This document shows positions 45,079 to 54,994 of a DNA stretch of 64,000 nucleotides, in pieces. Under the pieces are notes generated by a model. The model was not told the DNA's origin and did not search any database. It saw nothing but the letters and a program-made list of their open reading frames with translations. This stretch comes from CAVYHJ01 sp963768165 [NCBI: uncultured bacterium]. GTDB taxonomy: Bacteria; UBP4; UBA4092. A program made the position numbers and the translations under genes. The stretch is taken from assembly GCA_963768165.1 (NCBI GenBank), contig CAVYHJ010000028.1:186001-250000 (forward strand), read 5' to 3'. How positions within the stretch are numbered: position 1 is the stretch's first letter; the number at the start of each line of letters is the position of its first letter.

Positions 45079-46644
45079 TTAAGGGGAACCAGAGACCGGT
45101 GGATTCCGTATTTCCACCCGGATTATAACACTCACAAAATTCTGCGGAAAATATTTATAATGTAACGCTTCGGGCCGGCTGGTAACCGGCGGGTTGACCA
45201 TAATATCGGGTAACAGCGGAATAGTCTGGGCAACAAATCTGTTTTCCGGGATTATAACAAATCTTTGGCTAAGACGACTCAACTCCTGATTCACATTAAT
45301 CTGCACATTATGCAAACACACATAATCCCCCGGTTGCACCTCATCCATATTGTAATAGTTTACCGGCAGTCCCGACCAATACTTGACCTTCACGTTATCC
45401 ACCCCTTCTCGATACTCCTCATTGTCCCAAATCTTTTTCCCCGCTAAATGCTCTCTCATATAAATCGCCGATTCTTTAATATCCCCAAACGTTCCCCTCT
45501 GCAAAAACAGGGAACACGCTGAAAAAACCAAACAAAAACTCACCGCGAGGAAACACACCCACCGTCTGCGTAATCCCGTCCAGAATCCCGTACTAAATCC
45601 CGATTCAAAATACGTCATCCCATATCCCGCGGGTATTAATAATAACCCGATAATCGGGATGAAATATCGAAATTGAAAAGACTGAAACGGTGCGTGTGCC
45701 GCCAGCCAAATGAGAACTAAATAAAGCACGATCCCATAAAATACATGAAACCTTTTTCCTTGATGATACGATTTGAAAAATCCATACACCGCGAACAAAA
45801 ATACCGGATACGTCACCACGTATGGCAAAAACGCCGTGAACCCCTCCGCCATGATTAAATAAGCCCCCAGTGTTGTCGTCCAATCCCCTGTCATCCGTTC
45901 CGTATATTGCCCGACATGCCCCACCCCTCGCATCAACCACCACGTCGGAACCCCAAACCACACCAAAAATACACCGCTGAAAACCAGAAAAAGTATCACT
46001 ACGGATTTGGTGTCTGGAGCTTTTGATTTTATATTTTTAATCCCGTAATACCCCGCCACCAACAACAACGGTAACAACCCCAATCCCTGATACCGCGTCA
46101 ATGTCGCCAACCCGCCCGCCAGCCACGCCAATCCCAAATGCAACTGTATATTTTCAGAGTGGACACCATCCGCTTTGGAATCTTCGCCAGAATGTTCCAT
46201 CACGACATAAATATGATACACACTCCACAAAAATAATGTGCAAAATAATGAATCCGTCATCACACGGATTTGCCACCGCCAGATTTCCGGCGATATCGCA
46301 AACAAAATCGAAGCGTACAGACCCGCCCTATGATTAAACAACCTCCTGCTCAACCAATATATCGGTAATATCCCCAACACCCCCGCAATCATCGAAACCA
46401 GTTTCGCGCTCATCTCCATATCCCGCAAAACATAATCCAACCCGGTCGCCACCATCGTATACAATGGCATGAAAAATGTGTTCTTAGATGCCGTCGTAAA
46501 CAGCGTGATCTGTAATATCCCGTCGGTATACTCCCCCATGTTCCACTGCAAAAACACCACCCGCAACGCGAACGCGAACAATATCAACGACATCACTTGT
46601 AGCTTCTGCTCTTTGCGCGCCTTTGTCCAACTCTCGTCCTGCAT
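45079..46644 (-). CDS. PMT/ArnT-like GT-C glycosyltransferase
   Basis: A 521-residue membrane protein with about 11 helices. The first outer loop has GEYTDG, matching the catalytic acidic pair of GT39/PMT-2 enzymes, and WRWQIRVMTDSLFC marks the next conserved loop. It should transfer a sugar from a polyprenyl-phosphate donor on the outer side of the membrane. It shares a likely transcript with the jelly-roll gene. Confidence 0.85.
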   Translation of the reverse strand: MQDESWTKARKEQKLQVMSLILFAFALRVVFLQWNMGEYTDGILQITLFTTASKNTFFMPLYTMVATGLDYVLRDMEMSAKLVSMIAGVLGILPIYWLSRRLFNHRAGLYASILFAISPEIWRWQIRVMTDSLFCTLFLWSVYHIYVVMEHSGEDSKADGVHSENIQLHLGLAWLAGGLATLTRYQGLGLLPLLLVAGYYGIKNIKSKAPDTKSVVILFLVFSGVFLVWFGVPTWWLMRGVGHVGQYTERMTGDWTTTLGAYLIMAEGFTAFLPYVVTYPVFLFAVYGFFKSYHQGKRFHVFYGIVLYLVLIWLAAHAPFQSFQFRYFIPIIGLLLIPAGYGMTYFESGFSTGFWTGLRRRWVCFLAVSFCLVFSACSLFLQRGTFGDIKESAIYMREHLAGKKIWDNEEYREGVDNVKVKYWSGLPVNYYNMDEVQPGDYVCLHNVQINVNQELSRLSQRFVIIPENRFVAQTIPLLPDIMVNPPVTSRPEALHYKYFPQNFVSVIIRVEIRNPPVSGSP

Positions 46645-46805
46645 TTATCTCCCTTTTTTCTAATATTCGTACCGCTCATTCTATCATACCCAAATTCCTT
46701 CGCAACCCCTCCTTTCACCTACAGGAAACACAACAAAGCACAGTCAAACATCCACTGGTCGTGAAGCAAAGTTAAAGCATAGTAGAAGCATAGACAAAGC
46801 ATAGC

Positions 46806-46877
46806 TGAATACAACCATCTCCGAGCTGGTCTTATCCGTTTTTTAAAGGAAGTTTGGATTTATTGAAGTTAGGTAGG
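46806..46877 (-). repeat. Dispersed hairpin repeat, copy 2
   Basis: Reverse complement matches 1009-1080 at 62 of 72 positions without gaps. Upstream in this orientation GCTTC-rich units continue to about 46750. Confidence 0.65.
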
Positions 46878-46960
46878 CGCTTAATCCCTTTTTTAAATCT
46901 AAAATCTACTGGCTAAAATCTCCAGTACTTTTTATTATATCCCAATTTTTCTCATTGTCA

Positions 46961-46976
46961 ATAGCATACATGCTAT
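46961..46976. promoter_or_regulatory. Inverted repeat overlapping a TATACT box
   Basis: ATAGCAT-AC-ATGCTAT overlaps TATACT at 46974-46979, 140 nt upstream of the PAS kinase gene. It could be an operator; no good -35 box is visible. Confidence 0.35.
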
Positions 46977-47115
46977 ACTTAAGTACTACCCTATTTGTTT
47001 CCAACCAATCAAATTACTTTAATGAGACAAAATATATATGAAATTCATTGGAGGAAATTAAGAGCGCTCCGATATTGGAAAATATATAAAACCTGCATAA
47101 GAGGATATCATTCAA

Positions 47116-48717
47116 ATGAACCTCAAGATACAAGAAGAAATGCTTAAAATATCTACCGATGATGCTCGTGAGTATGCCGAGAGTATTATTAACACTGTAC
47201 GGGAACCTTTAATTGCTTTGGATCAAGATTTAAGAGTGGTGACCGTCAGCCGTTCTTTCTATGAATTCTTTAAAGTGAAACCCGAAGAAACCGTTGGACA
47301 ACTAATCTATGATTTGGGAAATCATCAGTGGGATATCCCCAAATTGAGAGAACTCTTGGAAGACATCCTACCCAAAAAAGCCAGTTTCGATAACTATGAA
47401 GTGGAACATGATTTCTCCACCATCGGCAGGCGCATCATGCTACTTAATGCCCGACAGATTCAACGTGGGTCTGGAAAAGAACGGATCATCCTGCTTGCCA
47501 TTGAAGATATCACGGAACGCAAAGGAATAGAAAAAGAACTGGTTGTAATTAAAAAATCTACTGATGATGCGCTGGAATATGCCGAAAGCATCATTAATAC
47601 CGTTCGGGAACCTTTAATTGCTCTGGATCAAGATTTAAGAGTGGTGACCGTCAGTCGTTCCTTCTATGAATTCTTTAAAGTGAAACCGGAAGAAACCGTC
47701 GGACAACTGATTTACGATTTGGGTAATCATCAATGGGATATCCCTAAACTCAGAGAACTCTTGGAAGACATCCTTCCTCAAAAAGCCAGCTTTGATAACT
47801 ATGAAGTGGAACACGATTTCTCCACCATTGGCAGACGTATCATGCTGCTAAATGCCCGACAGATTCAACGGGGATTGGGAAAAGAACGCATCATCCTGCT
47901 AGCCATTGAAGATATTACCGAACGGAAAGAAATCGAAGAAAGACTGCGCAAAATCAAAGAAATTGCGGATGCCGCTAGTCGTGCTAAATCAGAATTCCTG
48001 GCGAATATGAGCCATGAATTGCGTACACCTTTGAACGCGATTATCGGATTTTCAGATGTACTTGCGGAAGAAATTGCCGGACCTATTAACGATCAACAAA
48101 AGGAATTTATAGGTGATATCTCCTCCAGCGGTAAACATTTGCTTTCTCTAATTAATGACGTTCTAGATTTGTCAAAAATTGAAGCCGGTAAAGTGGAATT
48201 GAAACTGGCTCGATTTAGTGTAAAAGATTTCCTCGAGCATTGCATTGTTTTAATCCGGGAAAAGGCTGCAAAACATAATATCCGGATTATTACCGATATC
48301 CCGGACAATATTAACGGAGTGAACGCGGATGAGTTGAGAATTAAACAGGTCGTATTTAATCTCCTTTCCAATGCCGTAAAATTTACTCCAGACGGGGGAC
48401 AAATTGGCGTTGAAGCGAAAAAATTAAAGGATGAAATCATTGTCACCGTTTGGGATAAGGGAATAGGAATTGACCCAAACAATAAGGGAAAGCTTTTTCG
48501 TGAGTTTGAACAGCTTGATCCTGGCTTGACGCGCAAATATGGTGGGACGGGTTTGGGTCTGGCAATCTCTAAAAATATTATTGAACTTCATTCCGGAAGA
48601 ATTTATGCGGAGAGTGACGGCTTAAATAAAGGAAGCCGGTTTACTTTTATTATTCCTGTCAATATTCCATCTGAATCGCTATTGTCTGTCTCTGTAAAAA
48701 AGGTTCATTCCTTATGA
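47116..48717 (+). CDS. Sensor histidine kinase with two near-identical PAS domains
   Basis: A 533-residue soluble kinase without membrane helices. Two PAS domains in tandem (about residues 15-140 and 155-280) are almost identical in protein sequence (SRSFYEFFKVKPEETVGQ). The kinase core follows: H-box SHELRTPLNAI (His300), N box NLLSNAVKFTP, G1 WDKGIGID and G2 GGTGLGLAISK. It is a cytoplasmic sensor; the PAS ligand is unknown. It overlaps the receiver gene by 4 nt. Confidence 0.93.
   Translation: MNLKIQEEMLKISTDDAREYAESIINTVREPLIALDQDLRVVTVSRSFYEFFKVKPEETVGQLIYDLGNHQWDIPKLRELLEDILPKKASFDNYEVEHDFSTIGRRIMLLNARQIQRGSGKERIILLAIEDITERKGIEKELVVIKKSTDDALEYAESIINTVREPLIALDQDLRVVTVSRSFYEFFKVKPEETVGQLIYDLGNHQWDIPKLRELLEDILPQKASFDNYEVEHDFSTIGRRIMLLNARQIQRGLGKERIILLAIEDITERKEIEERLRKIKEIADAASRAKSEFLANMSHELRTPLNAIIGFSDVLAEEIAGPINDQQKEFIGDISSSGKHLLSLINDVLDLSKIEAGKVELKLARFSVKDFLEHCIVLIREKAAKHNIRIITDIPDNINGVNADELRIKQVVFNLLSNAVKFTPDGGQIGVEAKKLKDEIIVTVWDKGIGIDPNNKGKLFREFEQLDPGLTRKYGGTGLGLAISKNIIELHSGRIYAESDGLNKGSRFTFIIPVNIPSESLLSVSVKKVHSL
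47653..47937 (+). repeat. PAS-coding segment, near-identical to 49605-49889
   Basis: 285 nt differ from 49605-49889 at two positions only (AGC/AAC, Ser to Asn; CTG/CTA, silent). The first PAS copy in the same gene (47265-47520) is much less alike at DNA level. Confidence 0.85.
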
Positions 48718-49097
48718 GGAAAACCATTCTGATTGTGGATGATGATGCCAGGAATCGTAAACTTTTAAAAATTATATTAAACAACCATGGGTACAATACT
48801 CTGGAAGAAATAGATGGGGAAACAGCATTGGTAGGAGTTAGAAAGTGCTTGCCAGACCTGATTCTTATGGATTATCGTTTACCGGGAATGGATGGAGCCG
48901 TAACTTCAAAATTACTCAAGTCAGATGAGAAGACAGCCAAAATTCCTGTCATTATGGTCACGGCTAGTGCAATGGGGGGCGATAAAGAGAGGATACTCAG
49001 TGAATCAGGATGCGACGCCTATCTTTCCAAACCTATCAATATTCATGAGGTCATTGAATTGGTTGAGAAATATATTGGTCCACCCATAAAGGATTAA
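48714..49097 (+). CDS. Single-domain response regulator
   Basis: A 127-residue CheY-like receiver: DDD at residues 9-11, phospho-acceptor Asp53 in LILMDYRLPGMDG, Thr/Ser in VTASAM and Lys in LSKPI. No output domain. It lies between two kinases and could relay phosphate between them. Confidence 0.92.
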   Translation: MRKTILIVDDDARNRKLLKIILNNHGYNTLEEIDGETALVGVRKCLPDLILMDYRLPGMDGAVTSKLLKSDEKTAKIPVIMVTASAMGGDKERILSESGCDAYLSKPINIHEVIELVEKYIGPPIKD

Positions 49098-49106
49098 TAA
49101 ATAATT

Positions 49107-50609
49107 ATGTCAAATGAAAAAACAAGGATTTTAACCGTAGATAATGAGCCACTGGGTGTAAAACTGCTGAAGACAATTCTTGCCCCGGTGGGATATGAAG
49201 TGATTGAAGCATTTAGCGGACAGGAGGCTTTGGAAAAAATTACCTCGATCCATATTGACTTGGTGCTTCTGGATATCATGATGCCGGGTATGGATGGATT
49301 TGAAGTTACCCGCAGAATCCGACAAAATGAATCAACCCGGTTTACCCCGGTGGTTCTTTTGACAGCATTGACGGATACGGAGGATAGGGTCAAAGGGATT
49401 GAAGCAGGTTGCGATGATTTTATTTCAAAACCCTTTGACCGGAATGAAATTCTTGCACGGGTGAAAATGCTTGTAAATATGAATTTCTATCGTATCCAGG
49501 TTGAACAAAAAGAGAAAGATGCGCATGAATATAACGAAAGTGTCCTCAATACAGTGCGGGAACCTTTACTTATTCTGGATCGAGATTTAAAAGTTGTTTC
49601 TGGGAGTCGTTCCTTCTATGAATTCTTTAAAGTGAAACCGGAAGAAACCGTCGGACAACTGATTTACGATTTGGGTAATCATCAATGGGATATCCCTAAA
49701 CTCAGAGAACTCTTGGAAGACATCCTTCCTCAAAAAGCCAACTTTGATAACTATGAAGTGGAACACGATTTCTCCACCATTGGCAGACGTATCATGCTAC
49801 TAAATGCCCGACAGATTCAACGGGGATTGGGAAAAGAACGCATCATCCTGCTAGCCATTGAAGATATTACCGAACGGAAAGAAATCGAAAAGGGACTTGA
49901 AAAAGCACGTGCTGAATTGGAACTTGCTAATAAAGGGCTGGAAGCATTTTCCTATTCCTTATCCCATGACCTGCGAAATCCATTATCAGCAATTGGAGGT
50001 TTTGCATGGATTCTCAATGAAAATTATGGTGAGAAAATCGGTGAGGAAGGAAAAGAACTCGTAACGGGTATTATTTCCAATACAGACAAGATGAATCAGT
50101 TGATTCAAGACATGCTAAATCTCGGAATGATTAATCGAAAGGAAATGAATTGGACCACGGTGAATCTTACAGAAATGGCAAACGTAATCATCGAAGAAAA
50201 TCGGACTCGCGATCCGAATCGAAAAGTAGAATGCATCCTTGCTGGGAATCTCTTGGTACAGGGAGATAATAATCTATTACGGATTGCACTGGAGAATTTA
50301 ATTAATAACGCCTGGAAATTCACTTCCAAACAGGTGGAGACACAGATTGAAATGGGTTCCTTTCAAAAAGACAATGAAACCGTTTATTTTATTAAAGACA
50401 ATGGGGCAGGATTTGATAGTACCCGTTCTGAAAAAATGTTCATGCCCTTCCAACGGTTTCATGCATCTAAAGATTTCACAGGGACAGGCGTGGGGCTTTC
50501 CATCGTCCAGAGTGTCATTCAAAGACATAAGGGTAGAATCTGGGCGGAAAGTATGGTGGACAAAGGATCAACTTTTTTCTTTACCCTGCCAAAAACCAAT
50601 ATTGATTGA
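49107..50609 (+). CDS. Receiver-PAS-histidine kinase hybrid
   Basis: A 500-residue protein. The receiver comes first (Asp56 in LVLLDIMMPGMDG, then SKPF). A PAS domain (about 145-275) is nearly identical to the second PAS of the preceding kinase. The kinase core follows, of the phytochrome/bacteriophytochrome DHp type: SHDLRNPLSAI (His287), NLINNAWKFT, DNGAGFD and GTGVGLSIVQ. The receiver-first order suggests it is itself activated by an upstream kinase. No ligand is known. Confidence 0.92.
   Translation: MSNEKTRILTVDNEPLGVKLLKTILAPVGYEVIEAFSGQEALEKITSIHIDLVLLDIMMPGMDGFEVTRRIRQNESTRFTPVVLLTALTDTEDRVKGIEAGCDDFISKPFDRNEILARVKMLVNMNFYRIQVEQKEKDAHEYNESVLNTVREPLLILDRDLKVVSGSRSFYEFFKVKPEETVGQLIYDLGNHQWDIPKLRELLEDILPQKANFDNYEVEHDFSTIGRRIMLLNARQIQRGLGKERIILLAIEDITERKEIEKGLEKARAELELANKGLEAFSYSLSHDLRNPLSAIGGFAWILNENYGEKIGEEGKELVTGIISNTDKMNQLIQDMLNLGMINRKEMNWTTVNLTEMANVIIEENRTRDPNRKVECILAGNLLVQGDNNLLRIALENLINNAWKFTSKQVETQIEMGSFQKDNETVYFIKDNGAGFDSTRSEKMFMPFQRFHASKDFTGTGVGLSIVQSVIQRHKGRIWAESMVDKGSTFFFTLPKTNID
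49605..49889 (+). repeat. PAS-coding segment, near-identical to 47653-47937
   Basis: See the partner segment; the identity starts and stops within the PAS domain (near AGTCGTTCC and GAAATCGAA), as expected from gene conversion or recent domain shuffling. Confidence 0.85.
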
Positions 50610-50648
50610 TTCAAGATAAAGACAATCTTTTCCCAAGTTGAATTAACT

Positions 50649-51041
50649 TTATTTGGTTTTTAGTTTTTTAGCTAATTCCAAAGCTTTATCAACAGCCGTT
50701 TTAATTTCAGAATTCTTCATTGGCTTTTTCAAATTCCCGGCATACAAATGGCGTACAATAAATAATTCAAATGCCTTGTTGGGTTCATTGATATCCGTTC
50801 CCGTACATATAATAAAAGGAATTTGTAGTTTACGATTATCCAGTTCATTGGCAACAGCCAATCCTCCATCCCCTGGCATTTGGATATCCAGAGTAATTAG
50901 GTCGGGAGGATTCGCATTGATTTTTATTATGGCTTCTTCTGCAGAATTAGCCGAATCAATCGTATGACCCATCCCTTTTAATTCAATTTCTAACATTTTT
51001 ACTATGCTGGGATCATCATCAACAATTAAAATAGTTGCCAT
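50649..51041 (-). CDS. Single-domain response regulator, divergent C-terminus
   Basis: A 130-residue receiver: ILIVDDDPS, Asp52 in LITLDIQMPGDGG. The usual Lys loop is altered (LYAGNLKKPMKNSE), so phosphorylation may be unusual. I chose the start MATILIVDD at 51041; the frame is open ten codons upstream. It converges on the hybrid kinase gene across 39 nt and probably belongs to the same signalling set. Confidence 0.85.
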   Translation of the reverse strand: MATILIVDDDPSIVKMLEIELKGMGHTIDSANSAEEAIIKINANPPDLITLDIQMPGDGGLAVANELDNRKLQIPFIICTGTDINEPNKAFELFIVRHLYAGNLKKPMKNSEIKTAVDKALELAKKLKTK

Positions 51042-51119
51042 AAAGAGATACCTTATGCTTAAGGCTAACATCTTTAATCATCTATGTCAATTTTATCCTT
51101 TAGAAATTAATTTCCTTTA

Positions 51120-51154
51120 TAGACAAATTCATGATAAAAAAGGTATAGTATAAT
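51120..51154 (+). promoter_or_regulatory. Probable mtnA promoter
   Basis: TAGACA at 51120-51125, 18-nt spacer, TATAGT at 51144-51149 overlapping TATAAT at 51149-51154. AAGGGG precedes the ATG at 51193. Confidence 0.4.
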
Positions 51155-51192
51155 AGTAAATTAAGTTCGATTTTATAAGGGGTAATTGAAAT

Positions 51193-52212
51193 ATGCCGGT
51201 AAAAACCATTGAATGGATTGGCAACAAAGTTCGTATTATTGACCAAACGGAACTCCCGTTAAAAACTATTTACAAAGACTACACCACGCCAGAAGAAGTC
51301 TGGGAAGCCATTAAACTCTTGCGGGTTCGGGGAGCGCCGGCTATCGGTATTGCAGGAGCCTATGGCGTTTGTTTGGGAATTCAAAATTCGACTGCAACTA
51401 CTTATGAGCCGTTTAAAAAAGAATTGGTGAAAGTCGCGGAATATCTCAAATCCTGTCGCCCCACAGCCGTCAATTTAGCGTGGGCAATTGACCGCATGGT
51501 GAAAACTTCCGAAGATAATAAAATCCTCCCCATTGATAAACTTAAAAATAAACTGATTGCCGAAGCCCAAAGGATTTTTGAAGAAGACCGTGAAATGTGT
51601 CGGAAAATGGGTGACCACGGTGCCAAGATTCTAAAAGATGGCGATACAGTTTTAACCCATTGTAATGCCGGCGGACTTGCTACTAGCGATTACGGTACTG
51701 CTCTTGCGCCTATCTATCGCGCCATCGAACACGGCAAAAAAATTAAAGTCTTTGCCGACGAAACCCGCCCGCTCTTGCAAGGCGCCCGCTTAACCACGTG
51801 GGAATTAATGCAAAATGGCATAGACGTTACCTTGATTTGTGATAACATGGCCGCCACCGTTATGCGTCAGGGGAAAATTAATTGCGTCATGGTCGGAGCC
51901 GACCGCATTGCCGCCAATGGAGACGCCGCTAATAAAATCGGTACCTATGGCGTGGCAATTCTGGCAAAACATCACAACATCCCCTTTTATATTGTCGCTC
52001 CCACCTCCACCATAGATTTCTCTATACCGGACGGGAGCCATATCCCCATCGAAGAACGCGCTTCCGAAGAAGTGACCAACGGGTTTGGCAAACAAACCGC
52101 TCCGGACGGCGTTAAAGTGTATTCCCCGGCTTTCGATGTCACTCCCGCGGAACTCATCACCGGCTGGATTACCGACAAGGGTCTCGTCAAACCACCCTTT
52201 AAACAGGATTGA
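51193..52212 (+). CDS. mtnA: S-methyl-5-thioribose-1-phosphate isomerase (or ribose-1,5-bisphosphate isomerase relative)
   Basis: A 339-residue aldose-ketose isomerase. Key residues are visible: RGAPAIGIAGAYG, the catalytic Cys in LTHCNAGGLAT and the Asp in VMVGADRIAANGD. In the methionine salvage pathway it makes methylthioribulose-1-phosphate. No other methionine salvage gene is nearby except the PNP-type phosphorylase two genes on, which could act on methylthioadenosine. Full length. Confidence 0.92.
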   Translation: MPVKTIEWIGNKVRIIDQTELPLKTIYKDYTTPEEVWEAIKLLRVRGAPAIGIAGAYGVCLGIQNSTATTYEPFKKELVKVAEYLKSCRPTAVNLAWAIDRMVKTSEDNKILPIDKLKNKLIAEAQRIFEEDREMCRKMGDHGAKILKDGDTVLTHCNAGGLATSDYGTALAPIYRAIEHGKKIKVFADETRPLLQGARLTTWELMQNGIDVTLICDNMAATVMRQGKINCVMVGADRIAANGDAANKIGTYGVAILAKHHNIPFYIVAPTSTIDFSIPDGSHIPIEERASEEVTNGFGKQTAPDGVKVYSPAFDVTPAELITGWITDKGLVKPPFKQD

Positions 52213-52222
52213 TTGTTTTAAA

Positions 52223-52483
52223 ATGCCCGATGCAATTATTGAAGTTAAAGTACAACCCCGCTCCAGTAAAAATGAAATTATCGGGTTTAAAGGAAATGTT
52301 TTGTATTTACGCGTAACCGCAGCACCGGTAGACGGGGAAGCGAATAGCGCGTGTTTGAAATTATTATCCAACAAACTAGATATACCGAAATCGGATATTG
52401 TGTTTATAACAGGAAAACAAGCGCGATATAAAATTGTTAAGATTCTAGGAATGAGTCATGAAAAAGTAAAAGAAAAATTATAG
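52223..52483 (+). CDS. DUF167 (YggU-like) protein
   Basis: An 86-residue protein with the DUF167 pattern: EVKVQPRSSKNEIIGF, LYLRVTAAPVDGEANSACLKLL and SDIVFITGKQARYKIVKI. Function is unknown. ATG 52223 was chosen because the family starts there; a longer frame extends into mtnA. It is in line with mtnA and the phosphorylase gene. Confidence 0.9.
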   Translation: MPDAIIEVKVQPRSSKNEIIGFKGNVLYLRVTAAPVDGEANSACLKLLSNKLDIPKSDIVFITGKQARYKIVKILGMSHEKVKEKL

Positions 52484-52497
52484 ACTCAGGAGACATA

Positions 52498-53331
52498 ATG
52501 TTAATACCTATACCAAAATTCAAAAAGCAAATTCAACAAACCACCGTTTTTCTTAATAAAACGTTACCCAAAACACCCAGAATAGCGATTATGTTGGGTT
52601 CTGGATTGGGCGGGGTGGTAGATGAAATCCAGAATAAAAAAGTAATCCCATATTCCAAAATTCCTAATCTTCCAAAATCTAGCATCGCCGGTCATCACGG
52701 ACAACTTGTTTATGGAACCATCGGAAAACTGCCGTTGATTGCCTTTCAAGGACGATGGCATTATTATGAGGGAATTCCCTTGCAGCAATGCACTTTTTAT
52801 GTTCGGGTGATTAAACAATTGGGAGTGGAAATCTTATTAATCACAAATGCTTCGGGTGGATTACGTGGCGACATGAAACCGGGAGAAATCATGTTGATTA
52901 CCGACCAAATCAATATGATGGGCACCAATCCGTTAATCGGGCCTCACGATAATTCTTTTGGCCCGCGGTTTCCCGATATGTTGAATTGTTATGACTCTGA
53001 ATTAAGAAAATTTGCAATTAAAACTGCCAAGGAAATAAAATTGAAAATCAAACAAGGTGTTTATATGGCGGTCTCCGGACCTTGTTATGAAACATTTGCA
53101 GAATTGAATTATTTACGCAAATTCGGAGCGGACGCGGTAGGCATGTCAACCATACCAGAAGTCATTGTCGCCCGCCAAGTGGGGTTGAAGATATTGGGAT
53201 TTTCCGCTATAACCGATGTTATTAAACCGGGACATCCTGACGCCTTGACTCATGAAGAAGTATTACGTGTCGCCAAAGAAATGGGCGGACGGTTTTCAAA
53301 ACTGTTGCTAGGAATTTTGAAGAAATTATGA
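52498..53331 (+). CDS. Purine nucleoside phosphorylase (trimeric class)
   Basis: A 277-residue enzyme of the PNP/MTAP family that splits purine nucleosides with phosphate. Visible: [24 protein letters not shown] (His of the phosphate site), NASGGLRGD and [12 protein letters not shown] with the conserved Glu, and [12 protein letters not shown]. The Met-Ser-Thr stretch near the ribose site is typical of guanosine/inosine PNP. The following deoB gene, overlapping by 4 nt, uses the pentose-1-phosphate product. Confidence 0.92.
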   Translation: MLIPIPKFKKQIQQTTVFLNKTLPKTPRIAIMLGSGLGGVVDEIQNKKVIPYSKIPNLPKSSIAGHHGQLVYGTIGKLPLIAFQGRWHYYEGIPLQQCTFYVRVIKQLGVEILLITNASGGLRGDMKPGEIMLITDQINMMGTNPLIGPHDNSFGPRFPDMLNCYDSELRKFAIKTAKEIKLKIKQGVYMAVSGPCYETFAELNYLRKFGADAVGMSTIPEVIVARQVGLKILGFSAITDVIKPGHPDALTHEEVLRVAKEMGGRFSKLLLGILKKL

Positions 53332-54509
53332 AAAACAAAATTAATCGAGTCATCATTATTGTTCTGGATGCCGTAGGAATCGGCGAGGCGCCAGATGCCG
53401 CTAAATTTGGGGATGTGGGCAGTAACACCCTGGGTAACCTTTCCAAAGCAGTGGGTGGATTAAAACTCCCCAACATGGAAAAACTCGGATTGGGAAAAAT
53501 TGAACCGTTGGTTGGTGTCAATCCTAAAATCACTGCGATTGGAGATTATGGCAAAATGCAGGAACAATCCGGTGGGAAAGATACTACCGCGGGACATTGG
53601 GAAATCGCAGGCGTGATTACTAAAGAACCGTTCCCGACATACCCTCACGGATTTCCGGAAGAAGTCTTGGCACCCTTCCGCAAAGCGATTGGACGAGATG
53701 TATTAGGAAATATTCCCGCCTCCGGCACAGAGATAATTAAACAACTCGGGGAAGAACATGTGAAAACCAAAAAGCCTATCGTCTATACCTCCGCCGACAG
53801 TGTCTTCCAAATCGCCTGCCATGAAGAGGTTTATCCCATTGAAGAACTTTATAAGATGTGTGAGATTGCCAGGAAAATTCTAACAGGTAAACATGCCGTC
53901 GGTAGAGTAATCGCACGCCCTTTTTTGGGCTCACCGGGAAATTTCCAACGGACAGAACGACGAAAAGATTTTTCTCTGGAACCCTTTTTGCCAACCATCT
54001 TAGATAAATTAAAAGAAGCCCAATATGATGTCGTGGGAATTGGCAAAATTGAAGATATTTTTGCCGGATGTGGATTGACCGAGGCGATTCATACTAAAGG
54101 AAATCCTAAGTGTACCCAGGCAACCATTGATGCCATTAAAGCCAATACCAAAGGATTAATTTTCACCAACCTGGTGGACACTGACATGATTTATGGCCAT
54201 CGCAATGATTGTCCAGGATTCCATCAGGCACTCATAGACTTTGATAACCGGTTACCAGAAATTCAAAACTCCATGCGGGATGATGACTTGCTTATTATTT
54301 CTGCAGACCACGGTTGTGACCCGACTACTCCCAGCACTGATCATTCCCGTGAATTTGTCCCGTTATTAGTCTACGGAAAGAAAATCAAACCAAATATCAA
54401 TCTCGGAACTCGTGAAACCTATGCCGATGTCTCCGCTACCATTGCCGACCTATTTAATTTGGAAAAATGGAGATATGGCAAAAGCTTTCAATCAGAAATT
54501 CTCTCCTAG
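53328..54509 (+). CDS. deoB: Phosphopentomutase
   Basis: A 393-residue alkaline-phosphatase-superfamily enzyme that converts (deoxy)ribose-1-phosphate to the 5-phosphate. Metal and phospho-Thr motifs: [29 protein letters not shown] and [18 protein letters not shown]. Full length. It starts within the stop of the phosphorylase gene. Confidence 0.96.
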   Translation: MKNKINRVIIIVLDAVGIGEAPDAAKFGDVGSNTLGNLSKAVGGLKLPNMEKLGLGKIEPLVGVNPKITAIGDYGKMQEQSGGKDTTAGHWEIAGVITKEPFPTYPHGFPEEVLAPFRKAIGRDVLGNIPASGTEIIKQLGEEHVKTKKPIVYTSADSVFQIACHEEVYPIEELYKMCEIARKILTGKHAVGRVIARPFLGSPGNFQRTERRKDFSLEPFLPTILDKLKEAQYDVVGIGKIEDIFAGCGLTEAIHTKGNPKCTQATIDAIKANTKGLIFTNLVDTDMIYGHRNDCPGFHQALIDFDNRLPEIQNSMRDDDLLIISADHGCDPTTPSTDHSREFVPLLVYGKKIKPNINLGTRETYADVSATIADLFNLEKWRYGKSFQSEILS

Positions 54510-54599
54510 CTTCTTCCGGGATGTCTGAGCGCATGATAAATTCTTCTTTAGTTAAAGAATGCAGAATTCTTGCATCACTCTTGATTTGCAATATGACAA

Positions 54600-54628
54600 T
54601 TGACAACCCAATTTATTAAGCTTATACT
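54600..54628 (+). promoter_or_regulatory. Near-consensus promoter of an orphan small gene
   Basis: TTGACA at 54600-54605, 17-nt spacer, TATACT at 54623-54628, ending 18 nt before ATG 54647. Confidence 0.55.
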
Positions 54629-54646
54629 TTAGTAAAGAGTGTCAAA

Positions 54647-54940
54647 ATGCCAACCTGTCGTTTTAGTTTTATCTATAAAGGCAGGCAGTTATGCGTGCTG
54701 GAACAGAGGTGTGCATATAAAGGCCCAAAAGAACAACAAACCTGCCAAAAAGTTCATGAGTTCTACGATAATCTGACTCCCAATGAAATTAAGAATCTCC
54801 AACAAAAATTGATTTACAAACTGGATTTTCACCCAACACTGCAATATGAAGGCCCACCTCTTGAGATTAATGAAACTGTACATTCCCAACAGATTGTTCA
54901 ATCGAAAGAGAAACTGCGGGGGCTGAAAATAAGATTTTAG
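54647..54940 (+). CDS. Small Cys-containing protein of unknown function
   Basis: A 97-residue protein with no recognised family. Four cysteines (C4, C16, C22, C33) in the first third could bind metal; the middle is helical (LTPNEIKNLQQKL). A strong promoter and a short leader support it. It stands alone between deoB and the Rbs-type importer. Confidence 0.5.
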   Translation: MPTCRFSFIYKGRQLCVLEQRCAYKGPKEQQTCQKVHEFYDNLTPNEIKNLQQKLIYKLDFHPTLQYEGPPLEINETVHSQQIVQSKEKLRGLKIRF

Positions 54941-54994
54941 TCTCGTGAGATTCAGTACAGTGGATCTGATTTTAAATAGAATTCCAGTAAGACT

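Larger units (their letters stand above)
46645..47115. other. 471-nt spacer without a gene
   Basis: Holds short AAGCATAG-type repeats (about 46777-46806), repeat copy 2 and an inverted repeat at 46961. I see no coding frame. Confidence 0.6.

Noticed and set aside
51805-52374. 189-codon minus-strand frame opposite mtnA
   Set aside because: Antisense to conserved catalytic regions of mtnA and DUF167, without ribosome site or recognisable domain.
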